The position numbers and the translations under genes are program-made. A DNA stretch of 12,335 bases from an uncultured Mycoplasmataceae bacterium (lineage in GTDB: Bacteria > Bacillota_I > Bacilli_A > Mycoplasmatales > Mycoplasmoidaceae). Positions within the stretch are counted from its first letter, which is position 1; every line of letters starts with the position of its first letter. The stretch is from the NCBI GenBank assembly GCA_949290035.1, contig CASEQO010000059.1, forward strand, positions 1-12,335, in the 5' to 3' direction. This document shows positions 1-8,827 of this stretch, one piece after another. The notes under the pieces were generated by a model, which saw nothing but the letters and a program-made list of their open reading frames with translations, made no database searches and was not told where the DNA came from.

Positions 1-1
1 A

Positions 2-172
2 TATTATATGGATGACTCATATTTAATAGTTAATGGAAATTTGGAAATTTATACAAGAATGTATGATCATAATATTTCGGTATTTCAAGATAATGCATTG
101 AAAACAATGATATCTAGACTAAAGATGAGTAAAAATTATAAAAATAAAGAAATTAACTATAAGGAATATTAG
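2..172 (+). CDS. C-terminal end of an unidentified protein (5' end outside window)
   Basis: An open frame enters from the left edge and runs 56 codons to TAG at 170-172. The visible tail starts YYMDDSYLIVNGNLEIYTR and ends in a Lys/Asn-rich stretch. I recognise no domain, signal peptide or membrane segment. The stop TAG shares its G with the GTG start of the next gene (TAGTG), so the two are translationally coupled and this is very likely the upstream member of the exonuclease-helicase operon. Its function cannot be judged from 56 residues. Confidence 0.75.
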   Translation, partial: YYMDDSYLIVNGNLEIYTRMYDHNISVFQDNALKTMISRLKMSKNYKNKEINYKEY

Positions 173-1205
173 TGAAAATTTTTGTAGATATAGAAGCTAA
201 TTATGATAATAACAATAATTATTATTTATTACAAATTGCAGCAATAAAAAGTAATAATGGAAAAGTAGAAATTTTTAATGAATACTGTAAACCTAAAATA
301 CCTTTAAATAATCATGTTAAAAAAATATTAGGCAGGGATGATGATTTCTTTGAAAACTCTAATTTGACAGAGGAAGAATTATATATAAAATTTTATAATT
401 TTGTTGGATCTAACAAGGTTTTTACGTATGGGATATGGATAAAATTTTTTTAGATAATGTTAATAAAAGATATAAACTACAAAAGGAAATAAAATTAATA
501 AATTTTCAATCAAATGTAAATCATATTTGTGGCGTTGAACCAAAAATTGGATTACAAACTATATTAAAAGTTGCAAACATAACAAATGAAAATGAGCATG
601 ATGCTCTTTATGATGTAAAAGCATTTAAAAAAGCATTTAAATTTATGAATTATTCTGCTAGAAATAATGAAATTATAATTAAAAATATTATTAAAAAGCA
701 ATTACGTCCAAAAAATAAGAATTTAAAAATATTATCATTTAATAAAATTTTTGAACCATTGATAAATGATGATTATGGATATATTATTTATAGTGATTCT
801 ATAAAATCTAATAGAAATGATAAAGGTGAAATAATTGAATATTTATTAGAAATAGAATATAAAAAATATAATACTAAAAAAAATATAATAGATCAATTTT
901 CAATAAAAAATAGTTATAAAAATAAAGATGAATTAGAAAACCATTTAAATAATTTTTATAGAAATTACGTACATAATAATTTAAATAATAATGTGTTAAT
1001 AATAAATCCTAAATTATCAAATTTAAAAAAGATGATTAATCTATATTCAACGGAAAATAATAATAACTTGATAAGTTATATATGATTTGATTTGAAATTT
1101 TATAAAGAATATAAAAATAAATATAATGAAGATTTTAATGAAAAAGAAATGCTATATTTTATAGACGAATATTACAATAAACAAATGAAAAAATTTAATA
1201 AATAA
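172..1205 (+). pseudogene. DEDDh-family 3'-5' exonuclease, frameshifted
   Basis: The gene starts at GTG 172, six bases after a good Shine-Dalgarno AAGGA (161-165). The first frame has exonuclease motif I, FVDIEA (D6, E8), then reads TYGIW and hits TAG at 451-453. The continuation is in the -1 frame from about 435 (DKIFLDN) and contains motif III, HDALYD (His codon 597, Asp codon 612, H-x4-D). Joined, the protein would be about 344 residues: a DnaQ/KapD-like exonuclease domain in the first half and a C-terminal half I do not recognise. TGA 1083-1085 is Trp, and the true stop is TAA 1203-1205. One missing base, most simply a G after TGG at 436-438, would restore YGIWDKIFLDN with the motif II Asp. 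As written, the protein is split at that catalytic residue. DEDDh enzymes remove nucleotides from DNA or RNA 3' ends using two metal ions held by these acidic residues. A sequencing error is possible. Confidence 0.82.
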
Positions 1206-1215
1206 TGAGGTTGAA

Positions 1216-3777
1216 ATGAATTTTCTAGAAAAAATTAAGGGATTTGGAAACATAGATAAAGATAAAAATATTTTAATGAATTTAAAATTTTCTGAAAATG
1301 GAAACGAATATCAAAATAAAATTAATGTTATTAATGAAATTATTTCTTTAGGAAGAAAAAGGATTAAAATAAATACAAATAAATTAGATTTAGAATATGA
1401 TAAAAAAGATCAAAGAAATATAAGAACTATTAAAAATGTCTCACTTTATTTTGAAAAAGAAAATGGTAAATGTGTTGAATTACGTGGAAATTTAGGGTGT
1501 TCATATACAAATCCATTTGGAGGAGAATTTTTTCTAAAAAAATTATGGGATAATGACAAGCAATTATATAAAAATATCAGAGCACCTGAAATTGAAATTG
1601 ATTTTTCAAATTATTTAAATATTACTAAGAATGAAGATATGTGAGATATCTTAAAAAGATTAAAAGAAATGGATAACTTTGAATATAATATTTCTCAATT
1701 TAACGATTTTATGAACATATTTAAATATTATAAACAACTTTATTCTTAACTAAATAATGATTATTCATTTATTATAAAAAATATTTCAAGTGGATATAAT
1801 TATTTATCTATTGAAAATAAATTAAATCATAATTTTACTGATGAAATATATGATAACAACAAAATGTTAATTGGATATAAACTAAGTAGTTCAGAATATA
1901 GTCTTTTAAGTAATGAAGAAAAGTTAAAAGTAAAATTTATTTTTGATATTGAAATTGAATTCAATAAAAAATCAAAAATATTAATGAAAATTGATCGTAA
2001 TAATTTTTATTTAAGTGATATAGAAAAAGTAAAAGAACAAAACTCTGATCAGTTAAAACAAATTGATATAATTAATATTTATGAAAAAAATAATTCAATT
2101 TTTATTTCATGTGAATTAAAAGAATATGAAGAAAATATAAAATATAAATACTTAAATATATATGATATGGGACAAAAAATAAAAATCAAATCAATTGATG
2201 ACTCATTAAAATTAATTAATCAAGGAGTTTCTTCAACGGCATTTGAATTAATAGAATATCTTATTGGTGATTCTAAAATGCCTAATAATGGTTGGATTAA
2301 AGATAAAATTAAAGAAAAATATATGTAGAATTTAAATGAATCTCAAAAAAATGCATTTTTAATGGCAACAGACGGTTCACCAATTAGTTTGATTAAAGGT
2401 CCCCCCGGAACAGGTAAAACACATGTAATTAATTGTATTATTCAATACATTACCAAAGAATTAAAAGAAAAAGTTATTGTGTCATCTCAAACTCATGTAG
2501 CTATTGACAATGTGCTAGATAAATTAATTTCAAATTATGATGCTATTATCCCAAATAGAATTACTAATAGGCAAAATAAATTTTCTGGTAATGATTTAGA
2601 TAAAACATTATACACAATATGAGCTTCTAAATTTAATGAGCACACTAGTAGAGCAACAAATAAAAAGTTATCTAATAAAATAAAAGAGTTTGTTGAAAAT
2701 TTTGATGGATCAACAAAAATTAAATTTTCTGAATATTCAAATAATGAATATATGGTTTTAGGTGCTACAACAACAACTTCAGCTATTTCAGGTAAGAGAG
2801 GATACACAACCTTACAAGGTTATGATTGATTAATTATAGATGAAGTTTCTAAATGTCCTATTACTGAGGTATTAAGATATATGCCTTATGTAAAGAAAAT
2901 AATAATGGTTGGAGATGATTTTCAATTACCACCTTTACTTGAATTTAATGAAGAAGATGTACAAAATTTAGAATCATTTGATAGAGAAGAGTTTTTAAAA
3001 CTTAAAAAAATATATGAGGATTCAATTTTTTCTAAAACATTAAAGAAAGCTGAAAATAGTAATAGATTAGTACTTCTAAAAGAAAATTACAGATCAAGAC
3101 CACAAATTTTAAATTTATATAATGTATTTTATGAAAATAATCTAATTGGAAAGAGAAATGACAATGAAAAAGATATAGTCCAATTAAAGTCAAATATTTT
3201 CAATAATAAAAATGATGCTTATTTTATAGAAGTAAAAAATGGTAAAGAAGCTACAGATGGAACTTCTAGATATAATTTAACAGAATTAGATGCTACTAGA
3301 TTAATATTGAATGATTTATTATTAAATATAGAAAATAAAAATGAATTATCAATAGCAGCAATATTTCCTTATGCAGCACAAATAAATCATTTCCAGAAAG
3401 GATTTAAAGATTTAATAAATAATTTAAAAAAATCATTTAAAAGTTTTGAAATGTATACAGTTGATGCGTTTCAAGGAAAAGAAGCTGATATTGTATTATG
3501 CAATACTGTTGTATCAGATAAGACAAAAAATAGTTTTTTAAATGATTTTAGAAGAATAAATGTATCTATGTCAAGAGCAAAAGAAAAACTAATTATTTTT
3601 GGAAATTCTGGAGTTCTGTCATCTATTGAGATGGGGACACCAAATGGGCAGAAAAGAACTTATTTTAAAGAAATAATTAATATGATTAAAAATAATTATA
3701 AGTCTTTTATTATTTATGAAAATGGCGAGGTAAAAAATAATGAAAATATTAGCAAGAGTTCCATTAAGTTTAAATAA
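1216..3777 (+). pseudogene. UPF1/DNA2-type superfamily 1 helicase with two in-frame stops
   Basis: One frame runs from ATG 1216 (Shine-Dalgarno GAGG 1207-1210) to TAA 3775-3777, 853 codons counting two internal stops: TAA at codon 178 (1747-1749) and TAG at codon 371 (2326-2328). Homology-like sequence continues across both. All SF1 helicase motifs are present after the second stop: Walker A GPPGTGKT (395-402), Walker B IIDEVSK (D542, E543), motif III GDDFQLPP (566-573), motif IV ENYRSRP (623-629), motif V VDAFQGKEAD (749-758) and motif VI RRINVSMSRAKEKL (from 779). This set is typical of the UPF1/DNA2/Nam7 group, which unwinds RNA or DNA in the 5'-3' direction with ATP. The N-terminal 370 residues are unrecognised. 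The exonuclease ends 10 bases upstream and the next gene overlaps by 38 bases, so the proteins probably acted together. ATG 1864 and ATG 2362 follow the stops but have no Shine-Dalgarno, so expression of a helicase-only fragment is doubtful. Confidence 0.88.
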
Positions 3778-5173
3778 AACAATATATAATTTATCAATAA
3801 GTTATAATACATATGAAAAACCTTCTTATGATGAATATCTTTGTTGTGCTATTTCTTTATTAGAAAAAAACACTATAGAACAAAATAAATATATAGATGA
3901 TATCACTGGTAAAGGAAGTTTAAATTCTCATTTTAAAAATGTACTTGAAAAAACAAACAAACTATCTGAAGATATTCTTAAAAAAAGTTTAAGAGAAAAT
4001 TTATTTCCAATTTTAAAAATTTATGAATATAAAAATGTTATTTATTTTAATGATTTAAAAAAGATTGTTATAAAAGATAAGATATACAGTCTTGATATTA
4101 AAGAAATTAATAAAGAAGTAATAACAAAAATATTTAACATAGGAGATATAGTTGATTTTAAAATAAATTTAGATAATGAAAATAGTGAAAGTGATATGTA
4201 TAATGTTGAAATGGATGATAAAAATATTTATGTAGAATTATATAGTGAGAAAATAAATATAGATATAGAAATTTTTAGAAAATTGTTACAAGAGCAAAAA
4301 AATGATATGGAAAAATATGAAGGAAAAATATTGAATGAAATAACTAATAATAAATACTTTTATTTAAATTCAAGTTCATATGATGAAATATTAGAACCTG
4401 ATAGACTTTCATTTATTTCGAAAGATGGATCTAAAATTTGAATAAAGAGAGATAAATTAATTCAAAGAAAAATATTTTGTATAAATAATATATATTTTTA
4501 TACTGAATCTAACTTAGAATATGCAAAGCAACATAGAAATTATATAATTGAAGCTGCAGCTTGAATTTTAAAAAATGAATTATTTACTATAATAGAAACA
4601 CATCTTCCATTAAAAATTGTCTCTAATATAGATGATAAAAATTCTTTTATTTTAACCAATATTTTTCTTGAAAAAAAGCATAGTAGTGAATTGGCTAAAT
4701 ATGGACTTCAACTTATTAAAAATAATGATAAAATATTAAACAATGAATTTAAATGATCAAAAAAATCGTTAATTAAAATAAAGGAAATATGTCTAGATTC
4801 TGATTTTAATTATATTTATAAAATTGATAAAAATGTCGGCTTTAATGATATAGAATTATCTAAAATAGATGATACTATTTTAGATGAAGAAGACAAAAAG
4901 AGAAAAGAGAATTATTTATCAAATTTAGAAAAAATAAAAAAAGAAATGAATGAAATGATGGGTGAGATAAATAATTCTGGAATTAGAGAATCTATAAAGA
5001 GAGTAAAATCTAATAATGATACAATAAATTTTAGTAAAAAATATAATAAATTAGGAGCACATAATAAAAAAGATATTGATTTAATGAATGAGATACAATT
5101 AAAAAATAGATATAATGAAATCAAAGAGTTATTCAATATATATAAAAAAATTAAACCATTAATAAGTAAATAA
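3740..5173 (+). CDS. Unrecognised 477-residue partner of the exonuclease-helicase operon
   Basis: ATG 3740 lies nine bases after GGCGAGG (3724-3730) inside the end of the helicase gene, giving a 38-base overlap and coupled translation. The frame is open to TAA 5171-5173 when TGA codons at 4439, 4562 and 4754 are read as Trp (residues 234, 275 and 339). It begins MKILARVPLSLNKTIYNLSI. No signal peptide or membrane segment is visible, so it is probably cytosolic. The last 80 or so residues are highly charged and rich in Lys, Glu and Asn, with a heptad-like pattern that may form a coiled coil. I recognise no catalytic motif. Its fixed place behind the helicase suggests a structural or substrate-binding subunit, but this is inferred from position only. 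Unlike its two upstream neighbours it shows no stop or frameshift. Confidence 0.85.
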
Positions 5174-5196
5174 TAATGTAAAATTTGATTAATACT

Positions 5197-5895
5197 ATGA
5201 ATAATTTTGATATTGGAAAATCTGGAAAAAATATAAAGAGATATAAAAAATATGTAATAAAAGAAATAGACAACAAAGATATTTCTTTTATTATTTTGAA
5301 GCATTTAAATTCATTAAAATTTAAATATGTTCCAAAAATTATAGAAATTAATTCAAATTATATATTTTATAAGTACATAAGAGGAAAAACTATTAGAAAA
5401 GTTGATTCACTTAGTATTTTCCAAATAAAACATTTATCAAAAATTTTGTTTCAATATTATAAGTTAGTTGATTTAATATTACCTAAAGTATTCATTAATA
5501 AAGGTTATTATTTTTGCCATAATGATATTAATCCACTAAACATGGTTTTTAAATTTAATAAAATAAAATGTATTATAGATTGAAACGGAATGACTTTTAA
5601 AGAAAGATACATTGATTTATATTATGCAGTTTGAACATGTAGTAATTTTGGATCGCTAACAATAAGTGATAAAAGAAAATTAAAGTTAATTAAAACTTTC
5701 ATATTAAACTATGATGATGTAAATATTTTTAATGATTTCTATAAAAAAATGATGAATATTATTTTAGAATATAAAAACAATTATTTGAGTGATAAGAAAA
5801 TCGTCGAATGATGTGATTATTCACTAGAGTGATTAAATAAAAATGAAAGCGAGGTAAATCAAATTGTTAAACAAAAAAATACAAATAATAAATAA
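5197..5895 (+). CDS. APH/choline-kinase-like phosphotransferase
   Basis: From ATG 5197 the protein is 232 residues. TGA codons, including the one at 5581, are Trp and the stop is TAA 5893-5895. It has the kinase fold signatures of the aminoglycoside/choline kinase family: a beta3-type Lys in YVIKE (K22), the catalytic loop CHNDINPLN (H108, D110, N115) and the metal-binding IIDWNG (D128), followed by a YIDLYYAVW helix as in LicA-type choline kinases. It should transfer phosphate from ATP to a small hydroxyl substrate. Choline, ethanolamine, a sugar or an antibiotic are all possible. The N-lobe is short, as in several bacterial members. TTG 5185 (236 residues) is an alternative start; neither has a clear Shine-Dalgarno, so initiation probably depends on coupling to the upstream gene. 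The transporter gene overlaps its last 32 bases, which suggests that the two share one pathway. Confidence 0.83.
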
Positions 5896-7225
5896 TTTTA
5901 AAAAAATAAATTGAAAGGTAATACTAATATTATTAGCGTTTCAATTATTACCTACAATTTATAAAACCATAAGAATTTTTATATTAGGTGATCTACCTGA
6001 TGAAAATGCATATAATATAGCAGCAAACACCTTGTGATTAAATATTTTAAATGAGATCATTCTTGAATCTATAGTTATACCTCTTTTTTATGTTTTTGAG
6101 AAAATCAAAAAAGATAAGTCAAAAGAAGAAAATTCTATAATTTTTACAAGAATGACTATAGTAATATTCGTAGGGTTTCTAATATTTACATTATGTATAT
6201 ATTTTAATATACAAAACATTCTGGAATCATTATTAAGCGATAATATTTTAATATCAAAGTCCATTGAATATATTCAATACGAGGTTTGAGGCACTTTTAT
6301 ATATTCTTTATTTTCATATTTCTTTTTAGCTACAACAATGTATGAATTTAAAAGATCTAATTTAGTGATTTCTTTAACAGTTATTTTATATACTGTTATT
6401 AATATAATATTAGATATATTTTTAGTTTCTAATTTAGATGTATCATTAAAAATAGGAGTAAAAGGAATAGGTATTAATTATATAATTTCTTCTTTATGTT
6501 GTTTTATTACTTATTTTATATTTTTATGTTTTCCTTGTAATGGCTTAATAACTTATAAATTTTTTAATAAAGTAAATAATGTAAAATTATACTTCTTAAA
6601 ATATGCAAAATTATGAATATTATCAGCTCTAGAAGTAACTATTAGAAATGTAGTGTTTTATTTCATGGTAGTAGAGCCAATAAATGATTTAAATAATCAA
6701 GGTATTTATTGAGTAGCAAATAATTTTATATGAAATTGATTACTTTTACCTGTTTCTGTAATAGGCGTTTATATTAAAAAAACATTTTTAACAAATGGTA
6801 AAGATCAATTACTAAATTATTTTATTTTAATGAGCATAATAATATTTTTATGATTAGTATTTATACCAGTTAATCCATATTTTATAGAATATGTTATGAA
6901 TGCAAAAGATATTTTTAAGCAAGTTAATAATTTAGTTTTAATTTTAATAGGGTTTTATGTGTGCTTTGCATATGGCATGATATTCGATTCCATGTTTATA
7001 AGCGAAGGAAAAGTTGTTTTATATGTTGTGCAAAGTTTAATAGTAAATTTAACTGTTTATCCAATATATTTTGCTTTATGAAAGTCAAATATATGAACAC
7101 CAACACTTGATTCAATTTCAATAATGTTTGGATTAGGAATGTTAGTGCATTTTATTGTTGACATAATATTATTTTTAATAGATAGAAAAACAGATTTATT
7201 TAATAAAAAAGTCTTAAAAGCATAA
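5864..7225 (+). CDS. MATE-like multi-pass membrane transporter
   Basis: The frame opens after TAA 5855 and its first usable start is TTG 5864, nine bases after AGCGAGG (5848-5854), the same type of ribosome site as at 3724. It ends at TAA 7223-7225, 453 residues, the usual length for the MATE/MOP flippase superfamily. The protein is strongly hydrophobic throughout, with about a dozen predicted membrane segments in two halves and short charged loops (KIKKDKSKEEN after the second segment). An Asn/Lys-rich amphipathic N terminus precedes the first segment, and there is no cleavable signal. Trp is encoded mostly by TGA (e.g. 6614, 6709, 6731). MATE proteins export organic compounds in exchange for Na+ or H+, and relatives flip lipid-linked substrates. 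Overlap with the kinase gene suggests export or flipping of a phosphorylated product. The MATE assignment rests on length, topology and overall look rather than a diagnostic motif. Confidence 0.72.
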
Positions 7226-7256
7226 GTTTAATATTAAAAACTTCATAAAAATCATT

Positions 7257-7334
7257 AAAAATCAAGTAAAATGTTAAATTTTAACAAAATACTACGTAGT
7301 AAAATGTTAATTTTTAACAAAATACTTGATTTTT
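7257..7334 (+). repeat. 78-bp imperfect palindrome with two 27-bp repeats (probable operator)
   Basis: The palindrome is centred between 7295 and 7296 (ACTACGTAGT). Its 39-base arms match at 31 positions, and the eight mismatches are all A/T swaps. Inside are two direct repeats, 7266-7292 and 7299-7325, starting 33 bp apart and differing at one base: GTAAAATGTTAA-N3-TTAACAAAATAC. Each repeat is itself a dyad (GTA...TGTTAA...TTAACA...TAC). The right repeat covers the -35 box of the following ATPase gene, so this is probably a protein-binding site. The right arm ends in T6 (7330-7335), so an RNA hairpin ending transcription of the transporter operon is a second possible use. The short stretch before it (7226-7256) holds nothing else I can support. 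Confidence 0.75.
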
Positions 7335-7343
7335 TAATATAAT
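7314..7343 (+). promoter_or_regulatory. Probable promoter of the 7364 ATPase gene
   Basis: A perfect -10 TATAAT lies at 7338-7343 and a -35-like TTAACA at 7314-7319, with an 18-base spacer. The -35 lies inside the right-hand 27-bp repeat, so any protein bound there would compete with RNA polymerase. The ATG follows the -10 by 20 bases with Shine-Dalgarno AAAAGG at 7352-7357. Confidence 0.6.
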
Positions 7344-7363
7344 TAGTAAATAAAAGGTATATT

Positions 7364-8767
7364 ATGTGAAGAAAAATTGAAATAAACTTACAAAAATGAA
7401 TAAATAATGAAAATTCATTACCTTTATTTCTATTTGGAGCTAGGCAAGTAGGTAAAACATATATTGTTAAAAAAATTGCTAATCAGTATTTTCAAAATAA
7501 ATATATTTATATTAATTTTTTTGACAGAGATAGATATTTTGAATTATTAAAAGATAAAACTAAACCTAGTGAAATTATAGAAATAATTAATTTTGTATCT
7601 GGTAAAAAAATTAACGATGAATATTTATTAATATTTGATGAAATTCAAGAAATGCCAAATATTAAAACATCATTAAAATTATTTGTTGAACAAAATTATA
7701 AAATTAAAATAATATGTCTAGGAAGTTATTTAGGAAATTCACTAAATAAAGATAATTGATCAATACCTGTTGGTAAAGTTGAAAGAATGAATTTATATCC
7801 ATTAAATTTTGAAGAATTTTTAATGGCCACAAGCAACAAACAATATATTAATATAATAAAACAATCATTAATTAATAAGAAAAGAATTAATGATACTACA
7901 CATAAAATATTATTAGAATTAGTTCATGATTTTATGATTATAGGCGGAATGCCTTCTGTTGTTAATGATTATATTAATAATAAAGATTTAAACAAAGTTG
8001 AAGAATTAAAATCAAATTTATTAAAAGATTATAAAGAGGATATAGGTAAGTATATTCAAAATAATAAAGATAAATTAAAAGCAATTTCAATTTTTGAAAA
8101 TATAAACGCTTTTTTATCAAAACAAAATAAAAAGTTTAAATTATCACAACTTGATAGCAATGCTAGATATTTAAATTATGAATCAGCTATAAAAAATTTA
8201 GAATTAACTAAAATAATCTATAAAATTAATAATTTAAATAACGTTTCTACACTCTTAATGAATAATTTTAAGGAATCAGAATTTAAAATTTATTATAATG
8301 ATTGTGGATTTTTGATTAATTCATTAAAACTAAATAAATATATATTATTTTCTGAATCAAATGAATTATATGCAAATATAAAAGGTTCGTTAGTTGAAAA
8401 TTATGTAATATCAGAATTTTGATCTAAAACCAATGGAAATAACTTATATTACTACTCATTTAGAGGAAATGAAAATAATAGTGGTAATAAAAATTATTCA
8501 AGAAATAATAGCAACACAAATTATGAAATAGATTTATGTACAGAAGATAATAAAGGAAATTTTATTCCAATAGAAATAAAATTTGGAACTAAGTTTTCAA
8601 AAAAATCTCTTAAAAAAATTATTATAGATAATAAACCTAAATTTTCTATTGTTATAAGTTCAAAGAATTTTAGTTTAGATAAAAATACTAATATATACAA
8701 TATTCCAATCTATGCATCTACATTTATTGAATTTCAAAATGATAGATTAGTAAGTTTTATTGATTAA
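7364..8767 (+). CDS. AAA_14/DUF4143-type ATPase, plus-strand copy
   Basis: ATG 7364 follows Shine-Dalgarno AAAAGG by six bases. The frame runs 467 residues to TAA 8765-8767, with TGA read as Trp from the second codon onward. The N-terminal AAA domain has Walker A GARQVGKT (25-32), Walker B IFDEIQ (D92, E93) and the family element YPLNFEEFL (from 145). The middle has the conserved GGMP (194-197) and a helical region. The C-terminal DUF4143-like part has SLVENYV, then E388-x-D390-x13-E404-x-K406, resembling a PD-(D/E)XK nuclease-like core. Family function is not settled; members are cytosolic ATPases common as multiple copies in host-associated bacteria and archaea. An Asn/Ser-rich insert (GNENNSGNKNYSRNNSNTN) precedes the nuclease-like motif and lengthens the protein beyond the usual 400-450. 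It has its own promoter and repeat array. It resembles the minus-strand copy at 9919 throughout. Confidence 0.88.
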
Positions 8768-8772
8768 ATTTT

Positions 8773-8818
8773 TTGATATTCTATTTTAATTAAGTTTAGA
8801 ATTATATAAAATAAAGGA
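8773..8818 (+). promoter_or_regulatory. Possible promoter and Shine-Dalgarno of the 8828 gene
   Basis: A -35-like TTGATA (8773-8778) and a -10-like TAGAAT (8797-8802) stand 18 bases apart in the 60-base gap after the ATPase gene. The Shine-Dalgarno AAAGGA (8813-8818) is nine bases before the ATG and is the firmer part. In such AT-rich DNA the boxes could be chance. No copy of either repeat family is present here. Confidence 0.35.
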
Positions 8819-8827
8819 TATAAAATT

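Noticed and set aside
441..453. Programmed -1 frameshift on the A4T7 run before TAG
   Set aside because: There is no canonical X-XXY-YYZ heptamer in register, and the fused product would lack the motif II Asp, so it would not restore an active exonuclease.
1083..1085. TGA as the end of the exonuclease, and the many other TGA interruptions across the window
   Set aside because: TGA recurs in every gene at places where the frame and family similarity continue, so it is Trp under translation table 4.
1747..2328. Stop-codon recoding or readthrough in the helicase
   Set aside because: TAA and TAG serve as normal stops for the other genes here, and no recoding signal or special tRNA is visible; decay is the simpler reading.
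2535..2807. 90-codon minus-strand frame
   Set aside because: It lies wholly inside the helicase region opposite the motif-bearing frame and has no Shine-Dalgarno or recognisable motif.
4912..5304. 130-codon minus-strand hydrophobic frame
   Set aside because: It is the complement of Lys/Asn-rich coding sequence of two plus-strand genes; AT-rich antisense routinely looks hydrophobic.
7224..7243. Short hairpin AAGTTT/AAACTT after the transporter as a terminator
   Set aside because: The stem is six weak pairs and no T-tract follows.
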